Below are positions 26,941-36,690 of a stretch of DNA of 64,000 bases, in pieces (position 1 is the first letter of the stretch; each line of letters begins with the position of its first letter). Under the pieces are notes generated by a model. The model was not told the origin of the DNA, made no database searches, and was given only the letters and a program-made list of their open reading frames with translations. The position numbers and the translations under genes are program-made. This stretch comes from Leptasterias polaris. Taxonomy: Eukaryota > Echinodermata > Asteroidea > Forcipulatida > Asteriidae. The stretch is taken from NCBI GenBank assembly GCA_037783415.1, contig JAZGTN010000009.1:9982001-10046000 (forward strand). Reading direction: 5' to 3'.

Positions 26941-27513
26941 GTTCCGCAAGGCTACGGATACAGATACGGATACGTCGACACTTTGTGTGTTCCCGTGACG
27001 CGTAACCGTGGCCTCCGTGTTTTGCGTGCGCGTTGACAACGGATACGGGAGCGCATACACGTACGTTAAAAACGGATACCGTTTTGCTGATTTTAGTTGT
27101 ATTTTTGCCCTAGATTAAAAACATTTTCCCCGTTATTGATTTTAAAGGTGTCATTCATGACATAGATAGAAATGTGTTCATTATTAATTTGTTAGCAAAA
27201 TATGGGGAAAATGCAGTATAAACAGTCGCATTTGACATGCTTGCCGGAAACTTTCTTTACACACGTTTAACGTCCGAAAACGATCAGTTAAACAAAAATA
27301 CTATTAAATCAAATTCTCCAATGTAACAAGAGCATACAAAAAATGTTTTTGGATTTGTTTTGACCGCAAAACCTATGCCAATGTGTGTCTATACTTCGGC
27401 CTAGGCCTGACACATAACTCTATGATTGCGAAACAAAATCTGACGCGCATCTAACGTGAACGGATACGACTATCGTCTCTGTATCTGTATCCGTATCCGT
27501 ACGCTTGCGAAAC
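26941..27513. mobile_element. 573-bp MITE with ~33-bp inverted ends rich in GGATAC
   Basis: Left GTTCCGCAAGGCTACGGATA and right TCCGTACGCTTGCGAAAC are inverted copies, including the inner ACGGATACAGATACGG / CCGTATCC..GTATC words. Inside, further GGATACG words give sub-terminal repeats (about 27030-27085). No coding capacity. Confidence 0.75.
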
Positions 27514-27812
27514 GTGGCATAACACACGCCTACTCATTGTTTCTACTAATTAGAAAATATAGTCAGCTTTGCAAGAAGAATTTTTTTATTGGCAAAGCCA
27601 AGTTATTGTCCTAAAGCAGACTGATTAAGGGAACGCCAGAACAAATATTAAATTTCTCAAAGCATTTAAACTGGAATGGTTATGGTCTTACACACACAAA
27701 AAGTTGTGCACATAACGTAATCGAGAAGTATGTGAGTACACATTAATATTATTACATTCTTAACCAAGTTTGACATAACAAATTATTGCACCACATGGCG
27801 AGAAAGGAACAC

Positions 27813-28150
27813 CTAAAGCACGTGGCCATCATCGGTTTAAGACCAGTAACTACACTTTTTGTAACCCAACATAAATGAAATAACAAACCTGTGGAAGTTT
27901 ACGCTTAATCAGTCATTGGGGTCACGAAGTTTTAATGAAAAGAAGAAGAAACAAAAAATGTGTTCACTGTTTTAGTACATCCAGTTTTGATCTCGCAAAA
28001 TCAAAACTAAATCTTTTACTCAAAAGCTATAGCAATTCAGGTCAAAATATTTCAAGGAAAGTATTCCCCTCGACCATCTTTAAACTATGTATAAATTATT
28101 TGAAAGTCTGTGAGCATTTTTAGTTTTCCCCTAGTCTTACCAATGTAGTA
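27813..28150. mobile_element. Family M3 repeat, diverged copy
   Basis: CCTAAAGCACGTGGCCATCA at the left and CTTACCAATGTAGT at the right resemble the family ends. The internal ACAAACCTGTGGAAGTTTAC matches the CACAGGTTTGTT marker in reverse. Confidence 0.5.
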
Positions 28151-28435
28151 TAAACCCTTCAAAACTTGATACTATTTAGATTGTTAACTAGTTGTTACTT
28201 TGTCCCAATTGTCTTGCTTCGTGCCGATGCCTTCAACTCATAGCTTGGTTTACACTTAACAGCGCCCTCTGGGATTGATCAAGTGGCCATGAATCAAATT
28301 GGAATAACATTCTTCGTTGAAGGAAAGTGTGATGTTTCACATGACAGTTTTGTGACGTCTTTGTTTAAAACTAATGGGGACTGAAATTACTATTCCACAA
28401 ACTATGAAGCCCATAATTACTTACAATTTTCTTAC

Positions 28436-28590
28436 CTTAGACGGAAACTGCCGACAGAGCTAGGGCCATCAAGATGGCGGCGATCGCTCTAACCATGTTT
28501 GAGTGTTGTTCATGTTTCTCATTTGATATTTCCTGATAAATGAGTGTTTTCTCAGAAGGGCAAGTTGCTGCTAGGTTCTACACTTCCAGT
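28436..28590 (-). CDS. Putative first exon with signal peptide, in-frame stop before donor (alternative or broken first exon)
   Basis: Minus strand: ATG at 28496-28494 opens a hydrophobic leader (AAILMALALSAVSV, 19 codons). It hits TAA immediately before the consensus donor TAAG|GTAAGAA (exon end 28436). A canonical TATATAAAG lies 121 bp upstream of the ATG. The donor is phase 1, the same phase as the NIDO gene's second exon, so without the TAA this would splice to 6538 and give a second leader. It could be a 5' UTR exon with a short upstream frame, a dead alternative first exon, or the start of another gene. Confidence 0.4.
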
Positions 28591-28616
28591 AAACGAACAC
28601 AGAAATGGAAACCAAA

Positions 28617-28625
28617 CTTTATATA
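28617..28625 (-). promoter_or_regulatory. TATA box
   Basis: Minus strand TATATAAAG preceded by CCAT. It is positioned for transcription start near 28590, ahead of the leader exon ending at 28436. Only the motif and spacing support it. Confidence 0.45.
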
Positions 28626-28795
28626 ATGGTGACTACGGTTATAGGATGTGATTGCAGCCGCAGAATTCTGAGAAAACTATCCGATTTTATAGTCAAAGTA
28701 ATCATTCTTTCAGGAAACAGTCGTCGACTGAGTCTCCCTGAGAAACGCGTGAATGAATTGAACACAATAACTTCACAAATAGCTCCTGGTAGAGA

Positions 28796-29187
28796 CAAAG
28801 GAATTAGCTGTGTCCAGGGTAGTATTATAACAATTGTATTGCATTTGACATTCCTGGTCGCTTTACAGATTATAAAAAGCTAACAGTGATGTTTTTTTAT
28901 ATCCCAGATGTAGTGAAAATCTTGACTTTACCGCGGAGTTCAGCGTTTACGGACGCCTGTCGAAGTTTTCCGCCTGCAGTGAAATTCGAGCTATAGGCCC
29001 TTGGCCTACTTAGAAACGTAAACATTACTGGGCACACTTAAAGCATAAAACTATTGGCTTACATGTGGAATTTGTTACCAAAACCGACTTTTTGCAAAAG
29101 CATGAAATGGGGCAAAAAAGCATTTGCCAGAGAACATTCTGAAGATACAATGACAAAAAATACAAACGTAGTCGGCAGGATTCGAAC
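28796..29187. repeat. Duplicated segment flanking tRNA cluster 1 (matches 37109-37478)
   Basis: AAAGGAATTAGCTGTGTCCA followed by about 390 bp, through the first tRNA fragment, parallels 37109-37478 with scattered substitutions. It marks a segmental duplication linking the two tRNA-Ser clusters. Confidence 0.85.
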
Positions 29188-29212
29188 CTGCACGGGGAAA
29201 CCCCACAGACTA
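29168..29212 (-). pseudogene. tRNA-Ser fragment (3' half only)
   Basis: Contains the 3' acceptor strand, intact T arm and part of the variable arm of the serine tRNA. The anticodon and 5' half are replaced by unrelated sequence. Confidence 0.8.
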
Positions 29213-29246
29213 CCCTTCTGGAGAAAAAGCCCAAAACCAAACAAAA

Positions 29247-29328
29247 CGTAGTCGGCAGGGTTCGAACCTGCGCGGGGAGACCCCAACAGATTTCTAGTCT
29301 GTCGCCTTAACCGCTCGGCCACGACTAC
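29247..29328 (-). tRNA. tRNA-Ser(AGA)
   Basis: 82 nt. The acceptor GTAGTCG/CGACTAC is fully paired with discriminator G. The anticodon loop is CTAGAAA (anticodon AGA), there is a long class II variable arm (TGGGGTCTCCCC), and the T loop is TTCGAAC. Internal A and B boxes are intact and a short T run follows the 3' end. Best consensus copy of the cluster. Confidence 0.93.
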
Positions 29329-29425
29329 CAACACGTGCTATTCTTACCTAGCTACAATATTCATTTAAATTTCAAAGCATTGCAAACAATATATTGGTGG
29401 AAAGAAAACATAAAACCAAACAAGA

Positions 29426-29507
29426 CGTAATCGGCAGGGTTCGAACCTGCGCGGGGAAACCCCAACAGATTTCTAGTCTGTCGCCTTAACCGCTCGGCCA
29501 CGACTAC
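29426..29507 (-). tRNA. tRNA-Ser(AGA)
   Basis: 82 nt, as the neighbour 97 bp away, with one acceptor change (CGATTAC) that leaves a G.U pair. Cloverleaf otherwise complete. Confidence 0.88.
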
Positions 29508-29595
29508 TGTTACATTTGACTCTCACCTAGCTACATTATTCCTTTACTTCCGATTTTTGCATGACATATTTTAGGGGACAAAAACAAAAACAACA

Positions 29596-29677
29596 CGTAG
29601 TCGGTAGGGTTCGAACCTGCGCGAGGAGACTCCAACAGATTTCAAGTCTGTCGCCTTAACCACTCGGGTACTTCCCT
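29596..29677 (-). pseudogene. tRNA-Ser(TGA) pseudogene
   Basis: Anticodon loop CTTGAAA gives TGA. T arm and anticodon stem survive but the 5' acceptor/D region is scrambled (CACTCGGGTACTTCCC in plus orientation instead of CACTCGGCCACGACTAC). Confidence 0.75.
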
Positions 29678-29746
29678 ACGGTAGCTAAAACATCGTATTT
29701 CTATGATAAAGTCCAACATTATAAAACAACGGGGGAAAAACATCAA

Positions 29747-29828
29747 CGTAGTCGGCAGGGTTCGAACCTGCGCGGGAAGACCCCAACAGATTTCTAGTCT
29801 GTCGCCTTAACCACTCGGCCACGACTAC
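29747..29828 (-). tRNA. tRNA-Ser(AGA)
   Basis: 82 nt with paired acceptor, anticodon AGA, and intact T and D arms. Small change in the variable arm (GTCTTCCC) that keeps pairing. Confidence 0.88.
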
Positions 29829-29925
29829 CGATACGTGCTATTCTTACCTAGCTACAATATTCCTTTAAATTTCAAAGCATTGCAAACAATATATTGGGGG
29901 AAAAAAAACAAAAACAAAAACAACA

Positions 29926-30007
29926 CGTAGTCGGCAGGGTTCGAACCTGCGCGGGGAGACCCCAACAGATTTCAAGTCTGTTGCCTTAACCACTCGGCCA
30001 CGACTAC
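29926..30007 (-). tRNA. tRNA-Ser(TGA)
   Basis: 82 nt. Anticodon loop CTTGAAA, anticodon TGA. Acceptor and T arm perfect; one change at the D/anticodon junction (GGCAACAGA). The only apparently intact UGA isoacceptor of the cluster. Confidence 0.85.
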
Positions 30008-30107
30008 CAATTAGTGCTACACTTACCTAGCTACAATATTCATTTAATCTCGAAAGCATTGCAAACAATATATCGGGTAAAACAAAACTATTTACAAAAA
30101 GACAAGA

Positions 30108-30189
30108 CGTAGTCGGCAGGATTCGAACCTGCGCGGGGAAACCCCAACAGATTTCTAGTTTGTCGCCTTAACCGCTCGGCTACGACTAC
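30108..30189 (-). tRNA. tRNA-Ser(AGA), one anticodon-stem mismatch
   Basis: 82 nt. Acceptor paired. Anticodon stem ACAAA against TCTGT has an A.C mismatch, and position 9 region changed (CGTAGCC). May be weak. Confidence 0.72.
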
Positions 30190-30272
30190 TGTTACATGCG
30201 ACTCCCACTAATCCTTGTACTCCAAATCATTGTATGACATATTTTAGGGGAAAAACAAAAACAAAAGCAAGA

Positions 30273-30354
30273 CGGAGTCGGCAGGGTTCGAACCTGCGCG
30301 TGGGGACCCCAACAGATTTCTAGTCTGTCGCCTTAACCACTCGGCCACGACTAC
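30273..30354 (-). tRNA. tRNA-Ser(AGA), acceptor mismatch
   Basis: 82 nt. The 3' acceptor strand reads CGACTCC, leaving T.C opposed at pair 2-71. Anticodon, D, T and variable arms are good. Confidence 0.7.
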
Positions 30355-30451
30355 TGTTACATGCGACTCTTACCTGCTACAATATTCCTTTAATCTCGAA
30401 AGCATTGCGAACAATATATTGGGTAAACAAACTATATACAAAAAGACAAGA

Positions 30452-30533
30452 CGTAGTCGGCAGGATTGGAACCTGCGCGGGGAAACCCCAGCAGATTTCT
30501 AGTTTGTCGCCTTAACCACTCGGCCACGACTAC
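30452..30533 (-). tRNA. tRNA-Ser(AGA), altered T loop, likely impaired
   Basis: 82 nt. The T loop reads TTCCAAT instead of TTCGAAT, changing a conserved B-box G. The same anticodon-stem A.C mismatch as the 30108 copy. Confidence 0.6.
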
Positions 30534-30630
30534 TGTTACATGCGACTCTTACCTGCTACAATATTCCTTTAATCTCGAAAGCATTGCGAACAATATATTG
30601 GGTAAAAAAACTATATACAAAAAGACAAGA

Positions 30631-30712
30631 CGTAGTCGGCAGGATTCGAACCTGCGCGGGGAAACCCCAACAGATTTCTAGTCTGTCGCCTTAACCGCTC
30701 GGCCACGACTAC
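30631..30712 (-). tRNA. tRNA-Ser(AGA)
   Basis: 82 nt, complete cloverleaf with AGA anticodon and intact boxes. Spacing to the previous copy is 179 bp, the usual unit length in the cluster. Confidence 0.88.
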
Positions 30713-30771
30713 TCTTACATGCAACTCTTACCTAGCATGACATATTTTTGGGGGAAAAAACAAATAAACAG

Positions 30772-30857
30772 GACGAAGTTGATAGGCTTCTTACCTCCGC
30801 GGGGAGACCAAAGCAGATTTCAAGTTTTCCGCCTTAACCGCTTGGCAACGGCATTAC
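30772..30857 (-). pseudogene. Decayed tRNA-Ser(TGA)-like copy
   Basis: Anticodon region CTTGAAATCTG and AAGGCGG survive. Acceptor and T arm are destroyed (GATAGGCTTCTTACCTCC in plus orientation). Confidence 0.7.
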
Positions 30858-30939
30858 ATGATAAACTTACATGATTTTTTTTTTAGGTATCGGTAATTTA
30901 AGGTTAAATCATTTGCATCTTCCCCACCCCCCAAAAAAA

Positions 30940-31080
30940 AAAACCCCCCACAAAAACAACAACAACAACAACAACAACAACATCAACAACACGAAAAGTT
31001 TTAGGTCGACACGTGAACAGTTTCATGTCGACACGTGAACAGTTTTAGGTCGACATTCCGAACAGTTTCAACTCGACATT
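30940..31080. repeat. CAA microsatellite and 25-bp tandem repeat
   Basis: About nine CAA triplets (30953-30983) after A and C runs. Then three to four units of GTCGACACGTGAACAGTTT and variants (about 31000-31080). Confidence 0.8.
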
Positions 31081-31153
31081 CTGTATATTTTTAACTCAAC
31101 ACTCTGAACGGCTTTGTACATTGCTTGGTGTTGATAATAACTATTACTAATAC

Positions 31154-31890
31154 ATGATGGCGGCCAGCGGTAACAAGGGGCCAACAATGGAAGCAAAAGG
31201 CGACAATAGAGGACTCAAATTTGTGCTCACTAACCAAGGTCTTGCTACACCGGCTGACCCTGCAAATAGTTCAATTACCAGCAGTCACCACGAAGGACAT
31301 GATCCTGAAATATGTTGCAAATGCGACCAGGAAATCGATGTAACGGAAGTAGGATACTGTGAAGGTTAGTGTATGTAATTATGTGACATCTGTAAATATA
31401 TTTCCATCAGAAGTGCAGAGGCCTATCCGATGAACTCTTCAACAAATTGTGTCAAAGTTTGGAATGCAAGGAACCCATGATATACCATGGCTCTGTAAAA
31501 TCTGCAAAAATACGCTGCAACATTACTTGGTGAAATGGTTGACCTCAGACAAAAGGCAAGATTATTTGGAATGCGAATTTAGAGCCATGCAAGTAAAGAT
31601 TGATGAGGTAATATCAGTACACCAGGAAAAAACCCATCACAATGGTCCAAGAGAGCAAAGAAGTAATACAAAAGGTAGCAAAGGAGGTGATAAAACAAGA
31701 GAAAAGACAACTCAACTTACCTTATGCTACCAGTAAAACAGCTCCTACGGCAGTCTAACAATAGTTAAAGACATGTTTCAAGGTAAACTAGAGGTAAACC
31801 GAACTGTCACACATGGGTTTATAATGGGCTACAAAGCCCCTAACCCTGCCACACTCTCATCAATGAAAATGGAGATGTGGCGCTTCAAGG
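31154..31890 (+). pseudogene. LINE ORF1 remnant with PHD-like zinc finger
   Basis: Frame one starts MMAASGNKGP and ends with CCKCDQEIDVTEVGYCEG. After a break, a second frame has DIPWLCKICKNTLQ, then LECEFRAMQVKIDE, a coiled-coil-like stretch. The C..C...C then W.C..C order is a PHD finger, known in ORF1 of CR1-type non-LTR retrotransposons of deuterostomes. A TAG directly after CEG and frame changes show decay. No reverse transcriptase follows; the element runs into a minisatellite. Confidence 0.6.
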
Positions 31891-31904
31891 TATGTATTAC
31901 TAGT

Positions 31905-32376
31905 AAACTTGCAAGTATAACCAAGTTAGATGGCGAGAACAACGAAGTACAACCAAGATAACTTGCGAGTACAACCAAGTAAACATGCGGGACAACAAAG
32001 TTAACTTGCGAGTACAACCAAGTAAACATGCGGGACAACAAAGTTAACTTGCGAGTACAACCAAGTTAAAATGCGGGACAACAAAGTTAACATGCGAGTA
32101 CAACCAAGTTAACATGCGGGACAACAAAGTTAACTTGCGAGTACAACCAAGTAAACATGCGGGACAACAAAGTTAACATGCGAGTACAACCAAGTTAACA
32201 TGCGGGACAACAAAGTTAACTTGCGAGTACAACCAAGTAAACATGCGGGACAACAAAGTTAACTTGCGAGTACAACCAAGTAAACATGTGGAACAACAAA
32301 GTTAACTTGCGAGTACAACCAAGTAAACATGCGGGACAACAAAGTTAACATGCGAGTACAACCAAGTAAACTTGTG
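31905..32376. repeat. 42/43-bp minisatellite, ~11 copies
   Basis: The unit reads ACTTGCGAGTACAACCAAGT, then AAACATGCGGGACAACAAAG. Anchors at 31961, 32003 and 32046 give a 42-43 bp period. Each unit is itself two related halves (AACTTGCGAGTACAACCAAG and AACATGCGGGACAACAAAG). Confidence 0.88.
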
Positions 32377-32569
32377 TAACTACAATTCACCTGAAGACAA
32401 GCAGAGTATACGGATCGACGCGTGGAGACCACAACGGCTCGTTGCAGAGCCAACTCTCCCCTCGGAAGAGTATAGTTTTGAGAAAATAGAATTAGCTGTG
32501 CAAACTGCTTACCAACCAAAAGGACCTGTGGTAGAAATGCAAAAAATTAGTTAGTGGCCTGACGTTTCG

Positions 32570-33150
32570 ACTTTGGCGGTCATGGCTTTTATGGATTGTT
32601 GAACATTGGTCCAACATTGTGCCCCTCTATGGGGTTGTTGACTTTTAACGTGGAGTAGATAGAGTAGGCCCACTATAGACCTTATGCACATGACGTCATT
32701 TGAGTAGGGCGCCCTCACCTAGAGGTCAAAAGGAAGATGCTCATTGGCCAGTCCTGTGCGCCGCGCGTACAAATCAGCGCGTTTCCATTGTTTCGTCATC
32801 AGTTTACCTCTAAGATGGCGGCTTGGTGACGTCAATGCATAAGGTCTATTATGAAGAACTCTATCACTATAGTCCGCAGAAAACCCCTGCATACCTACCA
32901 TGATGGGCCGAGTGCACACTCATGAAAATATCTTGCCTATAGCTAGATTTGAGTTTTTGGGGTAGGCCTCTCCGCATGAACTACAATCACAATCATTATG
33001 AGACCGTTTAGAGAAACAATTCAGGTACATGTACATCAAACGTGTGTTTTTCATATAGCGACATAAAAGCATAATTGGTCCAATCAGGGAGCCATAGCTC
33101 CATGGCCCAATGCGCTCAAAAGAAATTGCAATTGATGACCTCTAACCCCA
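32570..33150 (+). promoter_or_regulatory. Conserved 5' flank of receptor copy A, interrupted by an M1 MITE
   Basis: CATGGCTTTTATGGATTGTT through GCGCTCAAAAGAAATTGCA matches the flank of copy B (about 38539-38700, 39410-39500) and of copy C (about 62060-62260). That three copies share it may reflect either duplication extent or promoter function; no TATA box is obvious. Confidence 0.45.
32676..32848 (-). mobile_element. 173-bp MITE, family M1, copy 2
   Basis: Exactly 173 bp, reverse orientation to the 5554 copy. Inserted in the conserved flank of receptor copy A. The paralogous flank of copy B at about 38630-38640 lacks it, an empty site. Confidence 0.88.
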
Positions 33151-33292
33151 ACCAGGAAATGTGGCACCCTGAATTAGTAGTTTTTCTGACGATTACACGC
33201 ATATGACTACAGTTTGTCATTGCAGCACGAGTTCAACACAATTTCAACTAAAACCGTGAAATGAACAGAATAAGTTCTGCATAGCGGCGAAT

Positions 33293-33356
33293 ATGACGTC
33301 ACAATTTCTTAGCTACTGTGATTTGCATCTCATTGTTTTGTTTATGTTTATTGAAG
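33293..33356 (+). CDS. Receptor copy A exon 1: signal peptide
   Basis: 64 nt, ATG to GAAG|GTAAGC, phase 1. Same length and near-identical to exons at 39641 and 62426. Confidence 0.75.
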
Positions 33357-33920
33357 GTAAGCATGGCACTCTTATTTACAATTACTATAAACTAATTTCG
33401 ATTCAATCCCTGAGCCAAAAGTGTTTCACATCTACAGGATCAGATCCAGGAAACTGTGTATTTATTGAAAGCAATTGTACGAACAATGACAATCCTAAAC
33501 ATTTGTAAACAAAGCCTTAAAATATGTGTGTGTGTTCATACAGACAGAGTTTAATGTCAATCAAAATGTCGCGTTGGAATTTTGAATGACGGGTAATCCA
33601 GACATTATTACTAACACAACCAAATCGAGCAGTTAGTTTTCATTTTCATATGAAGTAAACAATAGTAACAGAAATGAAAATTGATTTATAGGGCGCCTTT
33701 TGCAAGCCTCATGAAAAGTGCTTTGCAGTATAAACAATATTATGTCAAAATGAAGAAAAATAACATGCGAATTAAATTTAAAGCATAAAACGAACGTTAT
33801 CGTTGACACTAAAATTCCTTGTGTAATGAACACTTGAGTTCAGGTGATTTGATTGTTCTTTTGTAAAAACTATGTTCCCAAGTTACTTTATGTTCCTTAA
33901 AGAGCCGTTGTTATTTGCAG

Positions 33921-34253
33921 GACTTACTGCACAGCCAGTTATTACTGGAGAATCATGGGCAGATGTTGGAATGGACACCACCTTGACATGCTCTCCTGAT
34001 GGTGTACAACTACTGAGATGGAAAGACAGCAGCTTCAACATTACTGGCATTGAAAACTCAGTTACTATAGTGAGAGTGGTGATACATTCTGGGGATCAAG
34101 TCAACAGAGATGAAACACATTATGGATTTGATCCAAATGATCCTTATCCACTAACAATAAAACAAGTGACATTGGATGATGAGGCTAAGTACTGGTGTGA
34201 GGTGTTCAATGAGGGTATTTACAGACATGATACAAAGGAAATGCGAATAAGAG
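33921..34253 (+). CDS. Receptor copy A exon 2: Ig V-type domain
   Basis: Acceptor TTATTTGCAG, donor AGAG|GTAGGA, phase 1-1, 333 nt, fully open. Cys pair in LTCSPDG and YWCEVF, W in LRWKDS. Still intact although the gene is truncated downstream. Confidence 0.78.
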
Positions 34254-34328
34254 GTAGGAGCTCGTGTTGTCAGATATCATTGTAATGTACATTATTATAC
34301 AAAATATTAGAATAGACCTTATGCATTG

Positions 34329-34808
34329 GGGTGCACCACACTAAATAAGCCAGAATTAATGCGCCAAGCTACTTATCATAATTTGTAAACCCACAACTTA
34401 TTTTTAATTACAACGTTTTGGGGGTCATGCAATTAATAGATTGTGTAAATATAATAATCTATCACAACCTGGGGATTCTGTGCTTCAACTTTTGAGGAGA
34501 CTTGATAAATTTAGGCGTTAAAGTTGGCCCTATTTGACCGGGTAAGTGGAGAAGTGCTTCACGAAAACTGGCAGCAAGTCGGTTTTGGAAAAATACAAAT
34601 TTTCGCGTTTTTTTCTTCTGGGGTAGTTAGCAAAAATTCCAAACGGCTGACCTGGCAAAAATTGAAAAGAATTCTGAAGTTCAGTCGTCCGAAAATATGT
34701 TTGATTGGTTTTCAAGAGGCTGAGAGACTTTCACGATTTTTTGAGTATTTTTGAATATTTATCATTTAGCATTGGTTCCTATGGGAGTTTATTTAGTGTG
34801 GTGCGCCC
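34329..34808. mobile_element. 480-bp TIR element, family T1, left copy
   Basis: Ends GGGTGCACCACACTAAATAA and TTATTTAGTGTGGTGCGCCC are 20-bp inverted repeats with one mismatch. The internal 77-codon frame is not recognisable. Almost identical to 36211-36690. Confidence 0.88.
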
Positions 34809-36210
34809 TATATATACAACATGGCGGCGCCCGTGCAGCCATGTTTGTGTTCTGTTTACATTTATGTAGGCTTGAAACAACGACAGTAATGAGTTGTGTG
34901 GGGGCATTGTTTGTCACTTTGTTGCTGTTTTTACATTGGAAACATCATTTCTTTGACTGTAAACTGTTAGTATAGCAATAATGTTTCTATTTCCTCAAAT
35001 TACAATACATTTATTAACCGAGAATAATTCAACGTTTCACACTCAAAGAGGGGTTTGCTTTCTAAACCTGCATGGTTAAACTATGAAAAGTAATAAGTAT
35101 GAGACTGACGGTTCTAGTCACATTCAAAGAATCATGAGCCAACGTGGCTGGTTGAATATGAAAAAGGAGAGAAAAACCACCAACAGACTATTTGAAGAGG
35201 AGTAGGGGAGGTGGTGGATATGTCATCATATATGTCAAGTTTCCGGAAGGTGAATGCACTCTGATGCGTGTGAAACCCTATAGGCCTAGCCCCCAACCAG
35301 CAGCCTAAACCCTACACTATACTGTACAACCCTCGGCAAAAACCGTAGCCGTCAGCCCAAACCCCAGCCCCCAGCCCAAACCCTACACCCAAGCCGAATC
35401 ATAGCCCCCAGCCCTAACCCTAGCCCCTAGCCGAAATCATAGCCCCAGCCCAAACCCTAACCCCCAGCCGAGCCTACCCCCAAAGCCCAAAACCCTAGCC
35501 GTCAGCCCGGACCCTATCCCCCAGCCCAAACACCTTATTAGCTTACAGTCTTAACTCTTAACTATAGTCCAATTGTTCCCGTTCACCCACAATTTATTAA
35601 CCGTAAAGTGTCTGGAAGGGCATTTTGCAACAAGCCCCGCCCACGCCCCGCCCACCCATTCACCCCCCTTATCCCTTATCAGCTAGGTAAAATGAGACTT
35701 GGAATGACATTTAAACGTGGTAAAATGACCTATGTATATTCTTTTTTGTTATAAAGTTCACCATTTTAAACTCAATATGAATACATGGTTAAAAATGTTG
35801 GCGGGTAAGCAAAATCTGCCCCCCCCCCTTCTCAGGCCCTCCCTCTTCAATCCCCTTTCCCTTTTACAGCTTCCACATTAGTTAACCCCCTCTTGTCAAC
35901 TATTACAAATAATTGTAAGGCGTTTAGAATCGTATAACTAAAAAAAAAGAGATACGTTTATAACTTGTTGAGTGACTAGGATTTGGATATAACAATTACT
36001 GACTTATCATTAGAGTGTACACAGCGTGTAATGCAGGTTTTTCTTATCGCATTGCTTAGAGTACATGTAAATGCTCCAACATGTTTGACCTTGTTGTAGA
36101 CGAACGCAATAACATTTCCAATTAATTTTTTCAGATATCAAGTCAGTGACTTATTTTCAACAATTTAAGCATAATTTTTTAACCATAAAGAATAATTAAG
36201 TGCCCTTATA
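34809..36210. other. 1.4-kb interior of composite element, with telomere-like minisatellite
   Basis: No transposase seen. From about 35278 to 35540 runs a C-rich minisatellite of CCCTAGCCCCCAGCCCAAAC type with CCCTAACCCTAG words, similar to degenerate telomeric repeats. The left border is TATATATA and the right border CCTTATA next to the two 480-bp copies. A poly-C run at 35819-35828. Confidence 0.6.
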
Positions 36211-36690
36211 GGGTGCACCACACTAAATAAGCCAGAATTAATGCGCCAAGCTACTTATCATAATTTGTAAACCCACAACTTATTTTTAATTACAACGTTT
36301 TGGGGGTCATGCAATTAATAGATTGTGTAAATATAATAATCTATCACAACCTGGGGGTTCTGTGCTTCAACTTTTGAGGAGACTTGATAAATTTAGGCGT
36401 TAAAGTTGGCCCTATTTGACCGGGTAAGTGGAGAAGTGCTTCACGAAAACTGGCAGCAAGTCGGTTTTGGAAAAATACAAATTTTCGCGTTTTTTTCTTC
36501 TGGGGTAGTTAGCAAAAATTCCAAACGGCTGACCTGGCAAAAATTGAAAAGAATTCTGAAGTTCAGTCGTCCGAAAATATGTTTGATTGGTTTTCAAGAG
36601 GCTGAGAGACTTTCACGATTTTTTGAGTATTTTTGAATATTTATCATTTAGCATTGGTTCCTATGGGAGTTTATTTAGTGTGGTGCGCCC
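36211..36690. mobile_element. 480-bp TIR element, family T1, right copy
   Basis: Same orientation and length as 34329-34808, differing by very few bases (for example GGGGGTTC for GGGGATTC). Followed by ATTG and the rest of the M1 MITE. Confidence 0.88.

Noticed and set aside
28605..28883. 92-codon plus-strand frame
   Set aside because: Overlaps the minus-strand TATA box and a duplicated segment whose other copy (37109 onward) does not keep the frame.
29059..29334. Protein frame across the first tRNA-Ser copies
   Set aside because: It translates tRNA genes; the RNA structure explains the sequence.
34329..36690. LTR retrotransposon, because of 480-bp direct repeats flanking 1.4 kb
   Set aside because: Each 480-bp copy has 20-bp inverted ends starting GGGTGC, not TG..CA. 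There is no primer-binding site, polypurine tract or gag/pol frame between them.
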